A stretch of 64,000 nucleotides of DNA, from positions 1,054,001 through 1,118,000 of the forward strand of contig JAPYXD010000743.1 in assembly GCA_030998225.1 (NCBI GenBank), given 5' to 3'. Below the pieces are notes generated by a model that did no database searches, was not told the DNA's origin, and was given only the letters and a program-made list of their open reading frames with translations. Each line of letters begins with the position of its first letter. Positions within the stretch are counted from its first letter, which is position 1. Of the stretch, positions 21,737 through 31,503 are shown piece after piece. The stretch is from Diplolepis rosae. Lineage: Eukaryota; Arthropoda; Insecta; Hymenoptera; Diplolepididae. Position numbers and translations under genes: made by a program.

Positions 21737-22990
21737 ATGGAGAAACTCAAGAAATCCAGAACCACACATCGAACATCTTTCACAAAGACACTGGACGCAT
21801 TGCTAAGCGAATTAGAAAATGACGAACCAAATGAAGTGTCAGTGCAAGCCACACTCGCTGTGCTCGAAAATCGAGTCAGAGAAATGGACATCGCTAATAA
21901 GGAAATCTTCGACGCCATGATTGAAGCCAAAAAATCAGCGGAGGATCTAGACATCGAGATGCAGGGTACAGATGATTATAGGCCAAGGTTTGAAGACGCC
22001 AAGGTGAAAGTTCGACGTGTTCGTGAGCGCCAAAACGGCAATCCAGCACCAGGAAATGGCGGCCGCCCACTGCTGGAAATAGACGCCGCGGACGATAGCG
22101 TTTCCAATTCCCGGAAATACAAGTTGCCAAACCTAGAAATAAAGAAGTTTAACGGCGATTCTAAGGAGTGGCTGAGGTTCTGGAGTTCGTTCAAGAACGT
22201 TCATGACGATAGGCATATCACTGCAGAAGAAAAATTTGATTTTCTTATTCAGTCAGTGGTCGAAAATTCTCGAGCGAACGAATACTTAAACAGTTTTCCA
22301 CCTACGGTGGAAAATTATCCAAAGGTGATTCAGCTCTTAGAGAGCCGATTTGGACGTAAGGATCTACTCGTGGAAGTATATGTGCGTGAGTTATTGAAAA
22401 TGGTCCTAGAAAAATACGAGTGTTCATTGACCAGTGTTTATGATAGATTAGAGACGCAATTACGCCCTCTTGAGTCACTGGGGATCGAGTCAGATACCTG
22501 CGCGGCCATGCTCTTCCCGCTGGTAGAGTCATCTTTACCTGAAGAAATACTGCGTGCATGGTAACGGAAACGCGACATTGGTGTGGGAGTCCGTGCAAGG
22601 TTAGAAAGCCTTATGAAATTCTTAGAAGCAGAAGTACAAAACGAGGAGAGAATTCAAATGGCCAAAACCCGATTCGCTACAGTACAATCGCAGGAGCAGT
22701 TACCACCGGCGGTCGATAAAACAGAGAAGAAGCCATAGGCAAATATGAAGGCAAACAGTGTTGCCACTGCAGCCCGCTTCCTCGCGTCAGGAGAAGAGTC
22801 AAAGCCGAGTAAAACGAAAATGTGTGTCTTCTGTCTGAAATCGCATGAAAGTGCTAATTGCGATAAGGCTAAAGGAATGACGCTCGACGCCAGACAGGAC
22901 GCAGTGAAAGAGAAACGCGTTTGTTTTGCGTGTTTGAAGCCGAATCAGACTGCTCAGTGGTGTCGTTACAAAATAAAATGTCTGTGATGC
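21737..22990 (+). pseudogene. BEL-Pao gag with zinc knuckles
   Basis: Gag of a BEL-Pao LTR retrotransposon. The frame from ATG 21737 is open for 275 codons to a TAA at 22562, then continues in the same reading to about 22737 and again from 22745. It contains the long N-terminal coiled-coil-like region, the LPNLEIKKFNGD start of the DUF1759-type domain, and cysteine knuckles CVFCLKSHESANC and CFACLKPNQ. A TGA at about 22986 interrupts before the next CGG-K-H knuckle. Base composition is more GC-rich than its surroundings. Upstream LTR not found. Confidence 0.85.
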
Positions 22991-23011
22991 GGTGGTAAGC
23001 ACGCGCTGTTA

Positions 23012-23520
23012 ATGTGTAGAAAGATATCGCAAAATAAAACGTTAGATAAAGCGAGTGTACCAGGAAAAAAGACAGAGAACTTGACAGTTTCGTGCAGCAG
23101 TGTGTCGAGCGAGTCAGACGTCTGTTTACAAACGTTACGGGTAAGACTACTTGGTTCGATTGGCGAACGTATTGTGCGTGCGCTCATTGACACTGGCTCA
23201 CGAAAGTCATATGTTTTGGGGACTCTTGCGCAAGAGTTGCAGTTGGAAGCAGTGGGCCACCAGACGATGGTATATTTACTGTTCGGCGGAACCAAATCAA
23301 CGCCACGTAACCATCGGATGTACAAGCTTTACCTAGGTAGTTTAGATGGCACATACGAGTGTTGCACGAAAATGTTCAACGACGACATTATTTGCAACGA
23401 ATTACCAACCGTTTATTTGGGATCATGGCAGCGGTTACTCAGGGAGTCTAATATCTCGCTCAGTGATACGTGTGGTAGCAATAAGGATATTTCAGTATTA
23501 ATTGGAGCAGATACCGCATG
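23012..23520 (+). pseudogene. BEL-Pao aspartic protease region
   Basis: Open for 169 codons from a frame continuing the gag. It contains VRALIDTGSRKSYV (the DTG catalytic motif of a retroviral-type aspartic protease, DUF1758 type) and a later VLIGAD block that ends the domain. It terminates at a TGA at 23519-23521, after which pol continues degenerately. Interrupted, so non-functional as a polyprotein. Confidence 0.8.
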
Positions 23521-23589
23521 ATGTCTATATACGGGCAAACTTGTTCAGATTGATAATGGACCGACAGCTCTAGAGACGAAATTAGGTTG

Positions 23590-24493
23590 GACAATTATGG
23601 TTAGGGGAAGGTATCATGGAGCTGGTAGAGATCACAGAAGAGATATCAAAGGGATACTCCCTATCCCATCGACATGTTGTAAAGATAAATAGCTCTACTC
23701 TCATTAGACCAGTATTTGATGCCTCAGCCGACTCTGACGATGGACCGTCGCTGAATGAATGCCTTCATATCAGACCTAACCTCATAGAACTTATAATAAA
23801 TATAATATTTAGATTTAGAATGAACAAAATAGGCATAGCAGCCGATATATCTAAAGCCTCTTTACAGACTGGCGTAGTTCCAGCCGACAGAGAGGCGTGT
23901 TTGAAATAAACAGCAGTCTATTCTTGCTCGGAGCTACGATTGAATACCATCTACAAAGGGCTTTGGAGTATGCAAGTTCCTCCAAGGATGTAGAGCATAT
24001 TGATAAACTACGGAAGTCCTTCTACGTGGACAACTGTATAACCAGCGTGGAATCAGAGGAAGAGACAGCATCTTTCCTGACAAAGTCGGTCAAAATTATG
24101 CAGCAGGCGGGTTTCGATCTTCGAGGCTAGGAGTCATCACATACAAGCAACGATAGAGAGACGAGTCCTATTTTGGGTGTTTTATAATATAAAGAAAATG
24201 ACTCCTTATTTATTAATGTAAATTTCGCAGGTGTTTTGAAAGGGCCAGTAACAAAACGTAAGATTTTGTCTGTTGCACACAAGATTTTCGACCCACTGGG
24301 CTGGGTTTGCCCCGTCTCACTATACCCAAAGTTCATGCTACAAGAGCTTTGGGGTAAAGACGTTGGATGGGATAAGGAGGCTCCAGAACAGATTGCAGCC
24401 GAATTCGAAAAATGGCTGAAGCAAGTGCATCTTATCCAGGAAATAGAGGTGCAATCATCAATTCACCAATCTGTTTATCAGACATACGCATGA
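23590..24493 (+). pseudogene. BEL-Pao reverse transcriptase, deleted
   Basis: RT relic. The segment 23616-23909 has RPVFDASA and GPSLNECL, typical of BEL-Pao fingers/palm, and a degenerate IAADISKASLQ where the first catalytic Asp block lies. A deletion then joins it to 23897-24130 with FYVDNCITS, the position of the YVDD box (here YVDN; I am unsure whether N is natural in this lineage). The segment 24236-24493 contains KRKILSVAHKIFDPLGW, the Pao connection region. Several stops and frame changes separate the parts. RNase H is largely missing. Confidence 0.8.
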
Positions 24494-24512
24494 ACTTTTA
24501 AAACATGCAGGT

Positions 24513-25235
24513 ATGAGCACGATCATGTCTACCTTGAGAGAAAAGGTTTGGATATTCTCTAGCCGAACAGCAGTTCGTTCGATTATTGGGAGCTGTGTTA
24601 TTTGTCGCAGATACTCGGCCAAGTGTTTGCATGTACCACCGCCCAGCTTGCCAGCAAATCGAGTACGAGATACGGCAGTATTTGAGGTGTTAGGCGTTGA
24701 CTATGCGGGGCCACTATTTCTTAAGGATCGAAACAAAGCTTGGGTGTGTCTTTTCACCTGCGCAGTATATCGAGCAGTCCACTTGGAGTTAGTAGAGAGC
24801 CTGACAACTAACGCTTTTCTCGCTGCATTACGTCGTTTCATTGCTGTAAGAGGACGACCATCTATAATATATAGTGACAATGGCACCAATTTGGTTGGCG
24901 CCCATAATCTACTGAAAATCGTTGATTGGAAAAAGGTTAATTCTTATTGTGATGTCTCTCGCATTGAGTGGCGATTTAATCCGCCGTCAGGCGCATGGTG
25001 GGGTGGTTGATGGGAGCCACTGGTGAGAATAATGAAGGATATTTTACCTAGAATTCTTGGAAAAGCTGCACTAGACTCTGATGAAATGAGAACGCTATTG
25101 TGTGAGTGTGGGGCTATCGTTAACGCACGTCCGTTATCTCACCTAGCTGATGACAAGGACGGTTTTACAAAAATTACACGGGAAATTTTTCTTAAAGAAA
25201 TACTAACAAATCGTCCGAATTTCCATCATATTTAA
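24513..25235 (+). pseudogene. BEL-Pao integrase
   Basis: DDE integrase. HELLKHAG and CVICRR mark the end of the zinc domain. VDYAGPL has the first catalytic Asp, and IYSDNGTNLVGA the second. The PSGAWWGG block leads into the Glu region but is interrupted by a TGA at 25007-25009. The frame resumes at once with MKDILPRILG (DUF5641-type C-terminus) and fades by 25235. The single stop in a long otherwise open frame suggests a fairly young loss. Confidence 0.85.
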
Positions 25236-25236
25236 T

Positions 25237-25343
25237 TCTCTCTCTCTCTCTCTCTCTGCCTATCTTCATCTCCCTTACTCTACTTATCTATCACTATCCT
25301 TTTTTATCTAATAGCCTATTTAGTACAGACTCTCTCTCTCTCT
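25237..25343. repeat. (tc)n microsatellites
   Basis: Two ct/tc runs (about 25236-25257 and 25329-25344) bracket a pyrimidine-rich stretch between the BEL-Pao and R1 relics. Confidence 0.8.
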
Positions 25344-25365
25344 AGTTCATATCTTCGTTCCTTCC

Positions 25366-26345
25366 TTGAAGTACGGATTTTCTACCGCAAGCACTACGCT
25401 TCAGAAGCCGAATCGAGACTTAGTTGAGGGCAGAGAAGCCTCTCCTTGTCTCAAAAGCAGAGTTGCTTGGATTTCGGCAATTGTTGGGGACTGGCTGAAA
25501 GCACATGGGCTAGAGTTAGCCGCCGACAAAACTGACAGGAAGCTCACTCACTGGGCTTATATTAGTGCTGCGGCTGATAAAGCAGAAAAAATGGTGGCTT
25601 CATTGTCGAGATTCATGCCCAACATCAACGGGCCAAAGTCTAGCAAAAGACGGGTTTTAATGAGAGTGACCTACTCCATACTCCTGTATGGTGCTGAAAT
25701 ATGGGCGGATGCCATGAATGTCTGGAAGTACCGTGGCAGAATAGCGTCAATACAACGAAGATGTGCCCTCCGGGTTGTGTGTGCTTATCGTACTGTTTCA
25801 GAAGCTGCGGCGCTGGTGGTTGCGGGACTAATTCTCATAGATTTGCTGGCTAAGGAGCGTAAAGCGATCTATGAGAGGAAGGTGAATGAACCACAAGAGC
25901 GCTGGGACATCATGAAGCTAGAAGGAAGAAAGTGAACTTTGCTGGAGTGGCAAGTAAGGTGGTGCAATGAGGAAACCGGTAGGTGGACGGCCAGACTCAT
26001 AGGCAAGGTAAAATCGTGGATAGGCAGGAAACACGGCGAGGTGAATTTTTACACTTCATCACCTATCTGTAGAGAATGGACCTGTTAGACAGCCCAGTCT
26101 GCGTTTACTGTGAGGGAGTAGAGGACAGTGCCGAGCAAACATTTTTCGCGTGTGATAGGTGGGCACAGGGAAGAAGAGCATTGGAGGTGACACTTGGATG
26201 CAACTGCACGCCAAATAACATCGTGACCATAATGGTAAACAGCGAGACGAATTGGAACGAAATAGCCACGTACGTTGAGAAGATATTACGTACGAAGAAG
26301 ATCGAAGAGAAGAATAGGTTAAGCGCAACGGCGACATTAGACCAC
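25366..26345 (+). pseudogene. R1-clade ORF2 C-terminus
   Basis: Reverse-transcriptase thumb/connection and C-terminal zinc finger of an R1-type element. Frame 25366-25935 has WLKAHGLELAADKT (end of palm), then after a deletion LLYGAEIWADAM and RRCALRVVCAYRTVSEAAALV, a signature of this clade. A stop at 25933 is followed by the WQVRW...TGRWTARLI block. The CVYCEGVEDSAEQTFFAC finger (CCHC) is in another frame at 26100-26150. Frameshifts make it a relic. A better-preserved relative lies at 30071-30653. Confidence 0.8.
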
Positions 26346-26540
26346 ACCCTTATAGGACCGTAGCTAGGAGGACGCCGAGGTACGGCCTATTGACAATGAC
26401 ACTGAAGTATGCTAACGCGGTTCCGGGGTCATTGTCTGGCGAGGAAACAGGGGAGTTTTGAGTTTAGTGGGTATTGCTTCGGCCGAGTCCCATACAGCGT
26501 GCGTAAATGCATTCTCTTTCTCCTCTGGGAAAAAAAAAAC
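25366..26540 (+). mobile_element. R1-clade non-LTR retrotransposon 3' end with poly-A
   Basis: Holds the last part of ORF2 and a 3' UTR ending in an a-tract at about 26531-26540. The 5' part is missing and the RT region is internally deleted. Immediately downstream the sequence becomes AT-rich env remnant, so the tail end marks the insertion boundary. Confidence 0.75.
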
Positions 26541-27117
26541 TAAAGAATTTCAATTATTTAAACCACACTCAATTCCAATATATCTCGATTTTAATACTGA
26601 CGCCATTTCCTCTGTTTACATGAAACCTCAAATTCATTATCTCGTTATTTTTTCAAATAATCAATCGTACTTTAAAACAAATGACAATTTCCTCAACGTA
26701 TATTATCAAAATGGATCCCAAACATTTTGTCAACCACCAAGATCTATATTTAACACTAACAACAATCCTATTTGTGAGACATCAGTGATTTTAATTTCTC
26801 AAGCATACAAATGTAAAATCTTCATCACTTTTAACGAATATTAATCTCCGAAAACTATGTTGTCTTTATCCTTACAAAATATGCAAACATTCAAAAAACT
26901 ATTCCATCTATTTTCATTTCTAGTGCACATAAATTAACATTAGCACTAATTATTATCACTTTACTTATGATTACAATTTTAGGATTAATATTATTAAAAA
27001 TTCAAAAAATATCTACAACAATAAACAAAACGCCAACACGTATAGAACTTATACAAAAAACTCCTTTAAGCAAAGTGACAAAACTTTTACTGACCGACTT
27101 GACATTCAACTTTTGAC
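26541..27117 (+). pseudogene. Errantivirus-like envelope C-terminal remnant, plus strand
   Basis: Env-type glycoprotein end of an insect retroviral-like element. After the R1 poly-A the frame to 26844 contains the cysteine pattern FCQPPRSIF...NNPICE, resembling errantivirus Env ectodomains. After a frame change a strongly hydrophobic anchor (about 26935-27005) is followed by a basic tail ending near 27117. The reading frame is broken at least at 26842. Another env end lies on minus at 10445-10948. No gag-pol is attached here. Confidence 0.5.
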
Positions 27118-27461
27118 CTTTCCTTTCTTCCACTTTCTTTACACCCTTTTTTTATATAGACTTAAAGGCACTTTAGAAATTTTTTCAGATACAGATATAT
27201 TCCATCCTTCCCTTTCTTATATACCACCTGCATGATAGTTGAACATTCTATACCGTCAGAAGAACAGTTTTTGTACTCACGCCTTTGATGTTTGAAACTA
27301 AAGAAGTAGCTATAATATAAAAGTTGTTTTCCTAACGAAAGTACAATACTTCTAGAAAAATATTTTACCTTGTATGATTAGAAAATATATACTAACAGTT
27401 ATTATTCAATCACCTTATCAAAAATTAATTTAAAAATATCTATTCTAAACAATTTGTAGAA
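27118..27461. other. Unassigned
   Basis: Pyrimidine-rich then AT-rich. It could contain the 3' LTR of the env-bearing element, but no terminal repeat pair was found. Confidence 0.25.
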
Positions 27462-27830
27462 ATGATACTAACTTTAGCTGAACCTATTATTAACCATCTT
27501 GGACCAGTAGACGGTGTATTTTCGCAAGACTATCCTATAGCATACGCGCACTTATTACTTAGTTGTTGCTTCGAATTAGAACCATCGACTTTGTTTCTGT
27601 ATTATAATCGTGAAACCACCAAAATATATTGTCAATTCTGTTTTGAAAAACTAGATCAAGACATTCAAATTATTATGAATTTGTTACGTCATGGCATTCC
27701 ATCTGTAAACTGGAATGCATATACATGAATCGTTACGGTTGTCAAGAATTATTAATTATTCCGCGACAAAGAGCGGCTGATTGTAAAGAATGTAAATGTC
27801 AAAATTTAAAATTAGGTTAGGAAACGAAGT
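27462..27830 (+). CDS. Cysteine-containing ORF of unknown function
   Basis: An 88-codon frame (27462-27728) beginning MILTLAEPIINHLGPVDG with a CQFCFEKLD block. A one-base shift near 27725 opens another 33 codons ending CKECKCQNLKLG at 27818-27820. Together the CxxC...CxxCxC spacing looks like a zinc-binding module. I do not recognise the family. It could be an exon of the dsRBD gene just downstream, a viral-derived gene, or a relic with one frameshift. Codon composition is more protein-like than the flanks. Confidence 0.3.
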
Positions 27831-27946
27831 TCCGGTAGAAAACATCCCTGCATGATTTATACACATCTACCTTCCACGCATGTATTCACGCATGAAAGAT
27901 TTTGTAAATTTTAATAGAATTCTTAATACTAAAAAATTGTAAATTT

Positions 27947-28270
27947 TTGCAAATTAAATATTTCAAATTCTTGAAATATTGTAAATTTTTTCTTCAAAAA
28001 ATTCTGCCCCAAGAATTTGAAACAATTAAAGGGGAAGAAGTACAAGTTTTAAACGAGTTAAGCATAGAATATGATTTGTCCGAACCCTTATATATTGTAA
28101 AGTCACTTGGAAAACACCAAGAACTGCCGCCGTTCCAAGCGACTTGCAAAATTTTAAAAAACAACACAACTTGTACCTGTATTGGAAAACCGGCTTCCCA
28201 AAAGAAAGCTGTTAAACAAAACGCAGCAGCTAAAATCTTGGAAATGCTTTCCACAAGATACGTATTTTAA
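27947..28270 (+). CDS. Double-stranded RNA-binding domain protein, partial
   Basis: The C-terminal 70 residues fit a dsRBD fold: helix 1 (VQVLNELSIEYD), strands around LYIVKSLG and FQATCKI, and a basic helix 2 with ASQKKAVKQNAAAKILEML, where the KK-A-K pattern contacts RNA in this family. Insect proteins of the Loquacious/R2D2 type carry such domains, but the assignment to one of them is not possible here. The first 25 codons from ATG 27947 look like AT-rich intron, and a splice acceptor near 28016 or 28029 may be the true start of the exon. The frame ends at TAA 28268-28270. Confidence 0.5.
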   Translation: MQIKYFKFLKYCKFFLQKILPQEFETIKGEEVQVLNELSIEYDLSEPLYIVKSLGKHQELPPFQATCKILKNNTTCTCIGKPASQKKAVKQNAAAKILEMLSTRYVF

Positions 28271-28678
28271 CCAATCGATTATGACTGATGCCTAATTTCT
28301 AGTTCCGAAAACAAATTTTGACATTACACTGCCAATTTGAATATCAAATAACCAAACAAAAAAAAAGAGAAAAGCATCTATAAATTATTTTTAGGAATAA
28401 AACAACAACAAATTTTTTTGGAAAAATCTACGTAATTCAGGATTTTTGGAAAAGTCGGTTTTCTAGCAATAATCAAATTTAGGTATTAGATATTAATTTA
28501 TAATCATTATTTTGCACATAATAAACGCTCAGAACTTTCGCTTTCTAGAAAAACTAGATTCTAGGAATTTTATTCAACTTTCCGAGCAACTACAAAATCA
28601 AAATGTCTCAGGACACAAATAGTACCGCTCATGACAAAACACAGGGTGGAGAGTTCACAGGGAACATCTCATGCACCC
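28271..28678. other. Unassigned
   Basis: AT-rich spacer between the dsRBD ORF and the piggyBac end; no feature seen. Confidence 0.35.
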
Positions 28679-30070
28679 TTAACACGTTGAGCGCCACGCG
28701 TATTTCTAAGACAATCCCGTTCAGGCCACGCGCGCCGCTTCGATTAAAGCGCTGGTATTGAAGGACCGGTGTTTCCGATCGCAGTAGAACATAGTGTACG
28801 TTTGGAACGTGATACCTATAGTCATTGATTCAACACGTTACGCGCCAAGTCTGTTTTGTTTTCCTTACCGCTTGGCCCGCCCATATAAGATTTCTTCGAA
28901 ATGGATGCGTGGCCGGTGTTCCCTTTGCGACAAATCAGTTCATTACAGTTCTTGGCTCCGTGCAGACAAAAATTTTCTTTAGCCCTGAGCGTCAAAATGT
29001 CAGTCCGAGAGTGTGCAAGCGACAGCAGCAGTGAAATTATTTCTGCTAGAAAACGGCCTAGAGTGGATGTATTTTTATCCTCTGACGAAGAGGAGGAGAT
29101 TGTTGAAGAATGGCATGACCCGAGGGGCAATCAGCCAAAGATTGTGCCATTTACACATCCTTCCGGGTTTGTAAGGGAGCATATAGGATCAGATATAGCC
29201 GTAGAAACCAGCTATCAATTATTTGTGCCGGATGAACTGATCGAGCAAATTGCCGAACAAACAAATTTATATGCAGCACAGAAAATAGAAGCTGGATACA
29301 CGCAGCGCTTGGCAAAGTGGACACAAACAAGTACGTCTGAAATAAAGATATTTTTTGGACTCGTCCTATGGATGGGATTAGTAAAATTGCCGGCCATACA
29401 TCATTATTGGTCTAATGATCCTGCCTATTTGCAAACGTTTGCAAAAGCGGTCATGTCAAGGAACCGATTTGAATTATTACTAAGAATGCTACATTTTGTA
29501 GACAACGAAAAAGATAATGGTTCCAATCGTTTATATAAAATACAACCAATTATAGACATTTTGGAGACCAATTACAAAAAATATTACAGTCCGACCGAGG
29601 ACATATGTATTGACGAATCCTTGATTCCATTTCGTGGCCGCATTATATTTAGGCAGTATTTAAAACAAAAGCGCCATAAATATGGAATTAAAATATTTAA
29701 GTTGTGCTGTGGATCGGGATACACCTATGCTCTCCGCGTATACACAGGGAAAACTTTAGAAAAAGAAAAAACTACGCCCACTAATATTGTAATGTCTCTT
29801 TGCGAAGATTTGTTTGATAAGGGGCACACTCTCTATACGGACAACTGGTACACAAGTTTAGAATTAGCCGAAAAATTAATTAGTAAAAACACCCATTTAG
29901 TGGGAACACTACGTACAAATCGAAGAGGAAATTCGCACCAAGTGCTTTCAACAAAATTAAAACGAGGAGAAATAATAGCAAAGGAAAATAACCAGGGGAT
30001 AACTATTTTGAAGTGGAAAGATAAGAAAGACATCCTAGTTCTATCGACAAAGCACTCGTCAGAAATGGTG
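28679..30070 (+). mobile_element. piggyBac-like element, 5' part
   Basis: The transposase gene (from 28997) is preceded by a TTAA at 28679-28682, the piggyBac target tetranucleotide, followed by cacgttgagcgccacgcg. A similar caacacgttacgcgcc lies at 28829, perhaps a subterminal repeat. The 3' end of the element is lost where R1 sequence begins at about 30071, so no right TIR is present. Confidence 0.6.
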
Positions 30071-30379
30071 AATGTGCTGGTCCTGGCGAGCGTCCCGCCA
30101 ATTGATTTATTGGCGGAGGAAAGGCAGGAAACCTTTCAGCTTCGCAAGGAGCTTACCTGCGCCGACCTGCAGGAAATCGCTCGCGCGAAGGAGGCCATCC
30201 GCAAGGATGGAAGACCCAGACTCGTCGAGAAATGGCAGATGAGATGGCATGGTGAGCAGACAGGGAGATGGACCTACCGCCTGATCCCGGAGCTCGCCAC
30301 CTGGCTGAACAGAAAGCGCGGGGAAGACAGCTTTTACTTGGCGCAGGCGCTCTCGGGCCACGGCTGTTTTAACGCGTAG
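28997..30379 (+). CDS. piggyBac transposase fused in frame to R1 ORF2 C-terminus
   Basis: An intact frame of 460 codons from ATG 28997. An in-frame ATG at 28901 gives 492, but the piggyBac-type acidic N-terminus starts at 28997. Residues 1-357 are piggyBac transposase: acidic SSDEEEE, the DDE domain with IDESLIPFRGR (Asp 206) and YTDNWYTS (Asp 282), and WKDKKDILVLST with the probable third Asp (342 or 345). The Cys-rich C-terminal domain is absent. From about residue 358 the protein switches to R1-clade ORF2 (PPIDLLAEERQE, then WQMRWHGEQTGRWTYRLIP, HGCF). The stop TAG at 30377 sits inside the R1 homology, which continues in frame beyond it. The junction is near 30068-30071. GC content rises sharply there. 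Transposition competence is unlikely; expression is unknown. Confidence 0.8.
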   Translation: MSVRECASDSSSEIISARKRPRVDVFLSSDEEEEIVEEWHDPRGNQPKIVPFTHPSGFVREHIGSDIAVETSYQLFVPDELIEQIAEQTNLYAAQKIEAGYTQRLAKWTQTSTSEIKIFFGLVLWMGLVKLPAIHHYWSNDPAYLQTFAKAVMSRNRFELLLRMLHFVDNEKDNGSNRLYKIQPIIDILETNYKKYYSPTEDICIDESLIPFRGRIIFRQYLKQKRHKYGIKIFKLCCGSGYTYALRVYTGKTLEKEKTTPTNIVMSLCEDLFDKGHTLYTDNWYTSLELAEKLISKNTHLVGTLRTNRRGNSHQVLSTKLKRGEIIAKENNQGITILKWKDKKDILVLSTKHSSEMVNVLVLASVPPIDLLAEERQETFQLRKELTCADLQEIARAKEAIRKDGRPRLVEKWQMRWHGEQTGRWTYRLIPELATWLNRKRGEDSFYLAQALSGHGCFNA

Positions 30380-31019
30380 CTTAGGCGCTTTAAGAAGAGA
30401 GACCAGGAGACGTGTTGCTACTGCGATTCCCCGGTGGATAACGCGGAGCACGCACTCTTCGTCTGCGCAAAATGGGGTTTGGCTAGGGAGGTCCTCGGTC
30501 AGGCGGTGGGTTCCCAACTTACTCCTGACACGATAGTCCCCCTCATGTTCCAGTCGGAACGGTTCTGGGCGCTCATCGAGTCATTCGTCACACTTGTGAT
30601 CAAGACGAGAGAACTTGATGGGCGTCGGGAGCGAAACAACGGGGAGGGCCAGTAGATATCGCATCGGGGCCTGCACCCGCGGTCCTGCGTCCTCGGTAGA
30701 CTTGACTGTCCGCGTCGTTCGGGGGAGGAATCTGTTTGTTTCTCCCCCGGGTGACGCGGCTAATCGGTTACCCTAGTGGGCGTATGGCCGCGGATGGAAG
30801 TTCCGAGCGAATGGATGACGGAAGAGTCGTACGCGACTTTAATGGAACCAACCACCCGTGAAGTTTAAAGCCGAAAGGCGGTTCCGCGGGTGGTGTATTG
30901 GTTCGAGAGAGGGGGTTTTATGGTATTAACAGGTATGCCTAGACCCGTCCTAGGAGAGTCCTGTACAAAGTCTATAAAAGAATTTGCCATTTTTCCTCCT
31001 CACCAAAAAAAAAAAAAAA
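30071..31019 (+). mobile_element. R1-clade 3' end with GC-rich UTR and poly-A
   Basis: The end of ORF2 plus a 3' UTR of about 350 bp, clearly more GC-rich than the window, closing with an a-tract at about 31005-31019. It is 5'-truncated exactly where it joins piggyBac, as target-primed reverse transcription leaves. No piggyBac sequence resumes after the poly-A, so a deletion or rearrangement followed. Confidence 0.75.
30380..30655 (+). pseudogene. R1 ORF2 zinc-finger end after a stop
   Basis: The same frame as the chimeric ORF continues after the TAG with CCYCDSPVDNAEHALFVC, the C-terminal CCHC finger of R1-clade ORF2, and runs to a TAG at 30653. A single nonsense change at 30377 therefore separates it from the upstream part. 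Confidence 0.75.
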
Positions 31020-31356
31020 TTTAAGCATGCGATTATTATTAATACTGGTAAAAATCAATAATAATTTATCAGTTAATCATAAACAGTCTACAAGTAAGAA
31101 AACATGTTATCATAAATATAAGGATTGATTGATTATAGAAAATCAATCAATCAATCAATCATAGGCTGTAACACATAAAATATAAGCTACAACTAAGTAG
31201 ATGCAGGTATTCTTAGTCATACCTGGATCTAATTGTTGATTAGAAATTAAAATAGGTAATAGAGAGAATAGAAGGAATATAAAATCCAAATTGCAGATCA
31301 ACATTGACCAATAGTAATAGACCGTGGCGGGAGAAAACATAGATCTTTGATCAAAC
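31020..31356 (-). repeat. Inverted homologue of 34.25-34.45 kb
   Basis: Read on minus, the stretch about 31150-31350 resembles 34250-34440 on plus (cctattttat...ttctattt blocks and a following cttac-rich stretch), and each copy lies next to a 27-bp tandem array. The 31020-31150 part is AT-rich with (aatc)n near 31138. Confidence 0.4.
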
Positions 31357-31435
31357 GTGACTTTATACAGAATTGCACCGCGCGTGACTTTATACAAATT
31401 TGCACGGCGCGTGACTTTATACAATTTTGCGCGAT
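31357..31435 (+). repeat. 27-bp tandem array, three units
   Basis: Units begin gtgactttata at 31357, 31384 and 31411. They are similar but not identical. The reverse complement of the same unit is arrayed at 34170-34250. Confidence 0.8.
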
Positions 31436-31503
31436 CCACTCACACTGCAGTCACTATTGGAAGATCCAATAATACATGTACCCCAGATTCACCTTTGGAG
31501 GTT

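Noticed and set aside
21718..22598. Minus-strand frames opposite the BEL-Pao gag
   Set aside because: Shadows of the plus-strand gag, which has clear domain content.
29833..30517. Minus-strand frames opposite the piggyBac-R1 ORF
   Set aside because: Shadows of the plus strand; no domain and GC-driven openness in the R1 part.
31357..31435. CRISPR-like repeat array
   Set aside because: Three contiguous, diverged 27-bp units without spacers in a eukaryotic repeat context; an ordinary tandem repeat.
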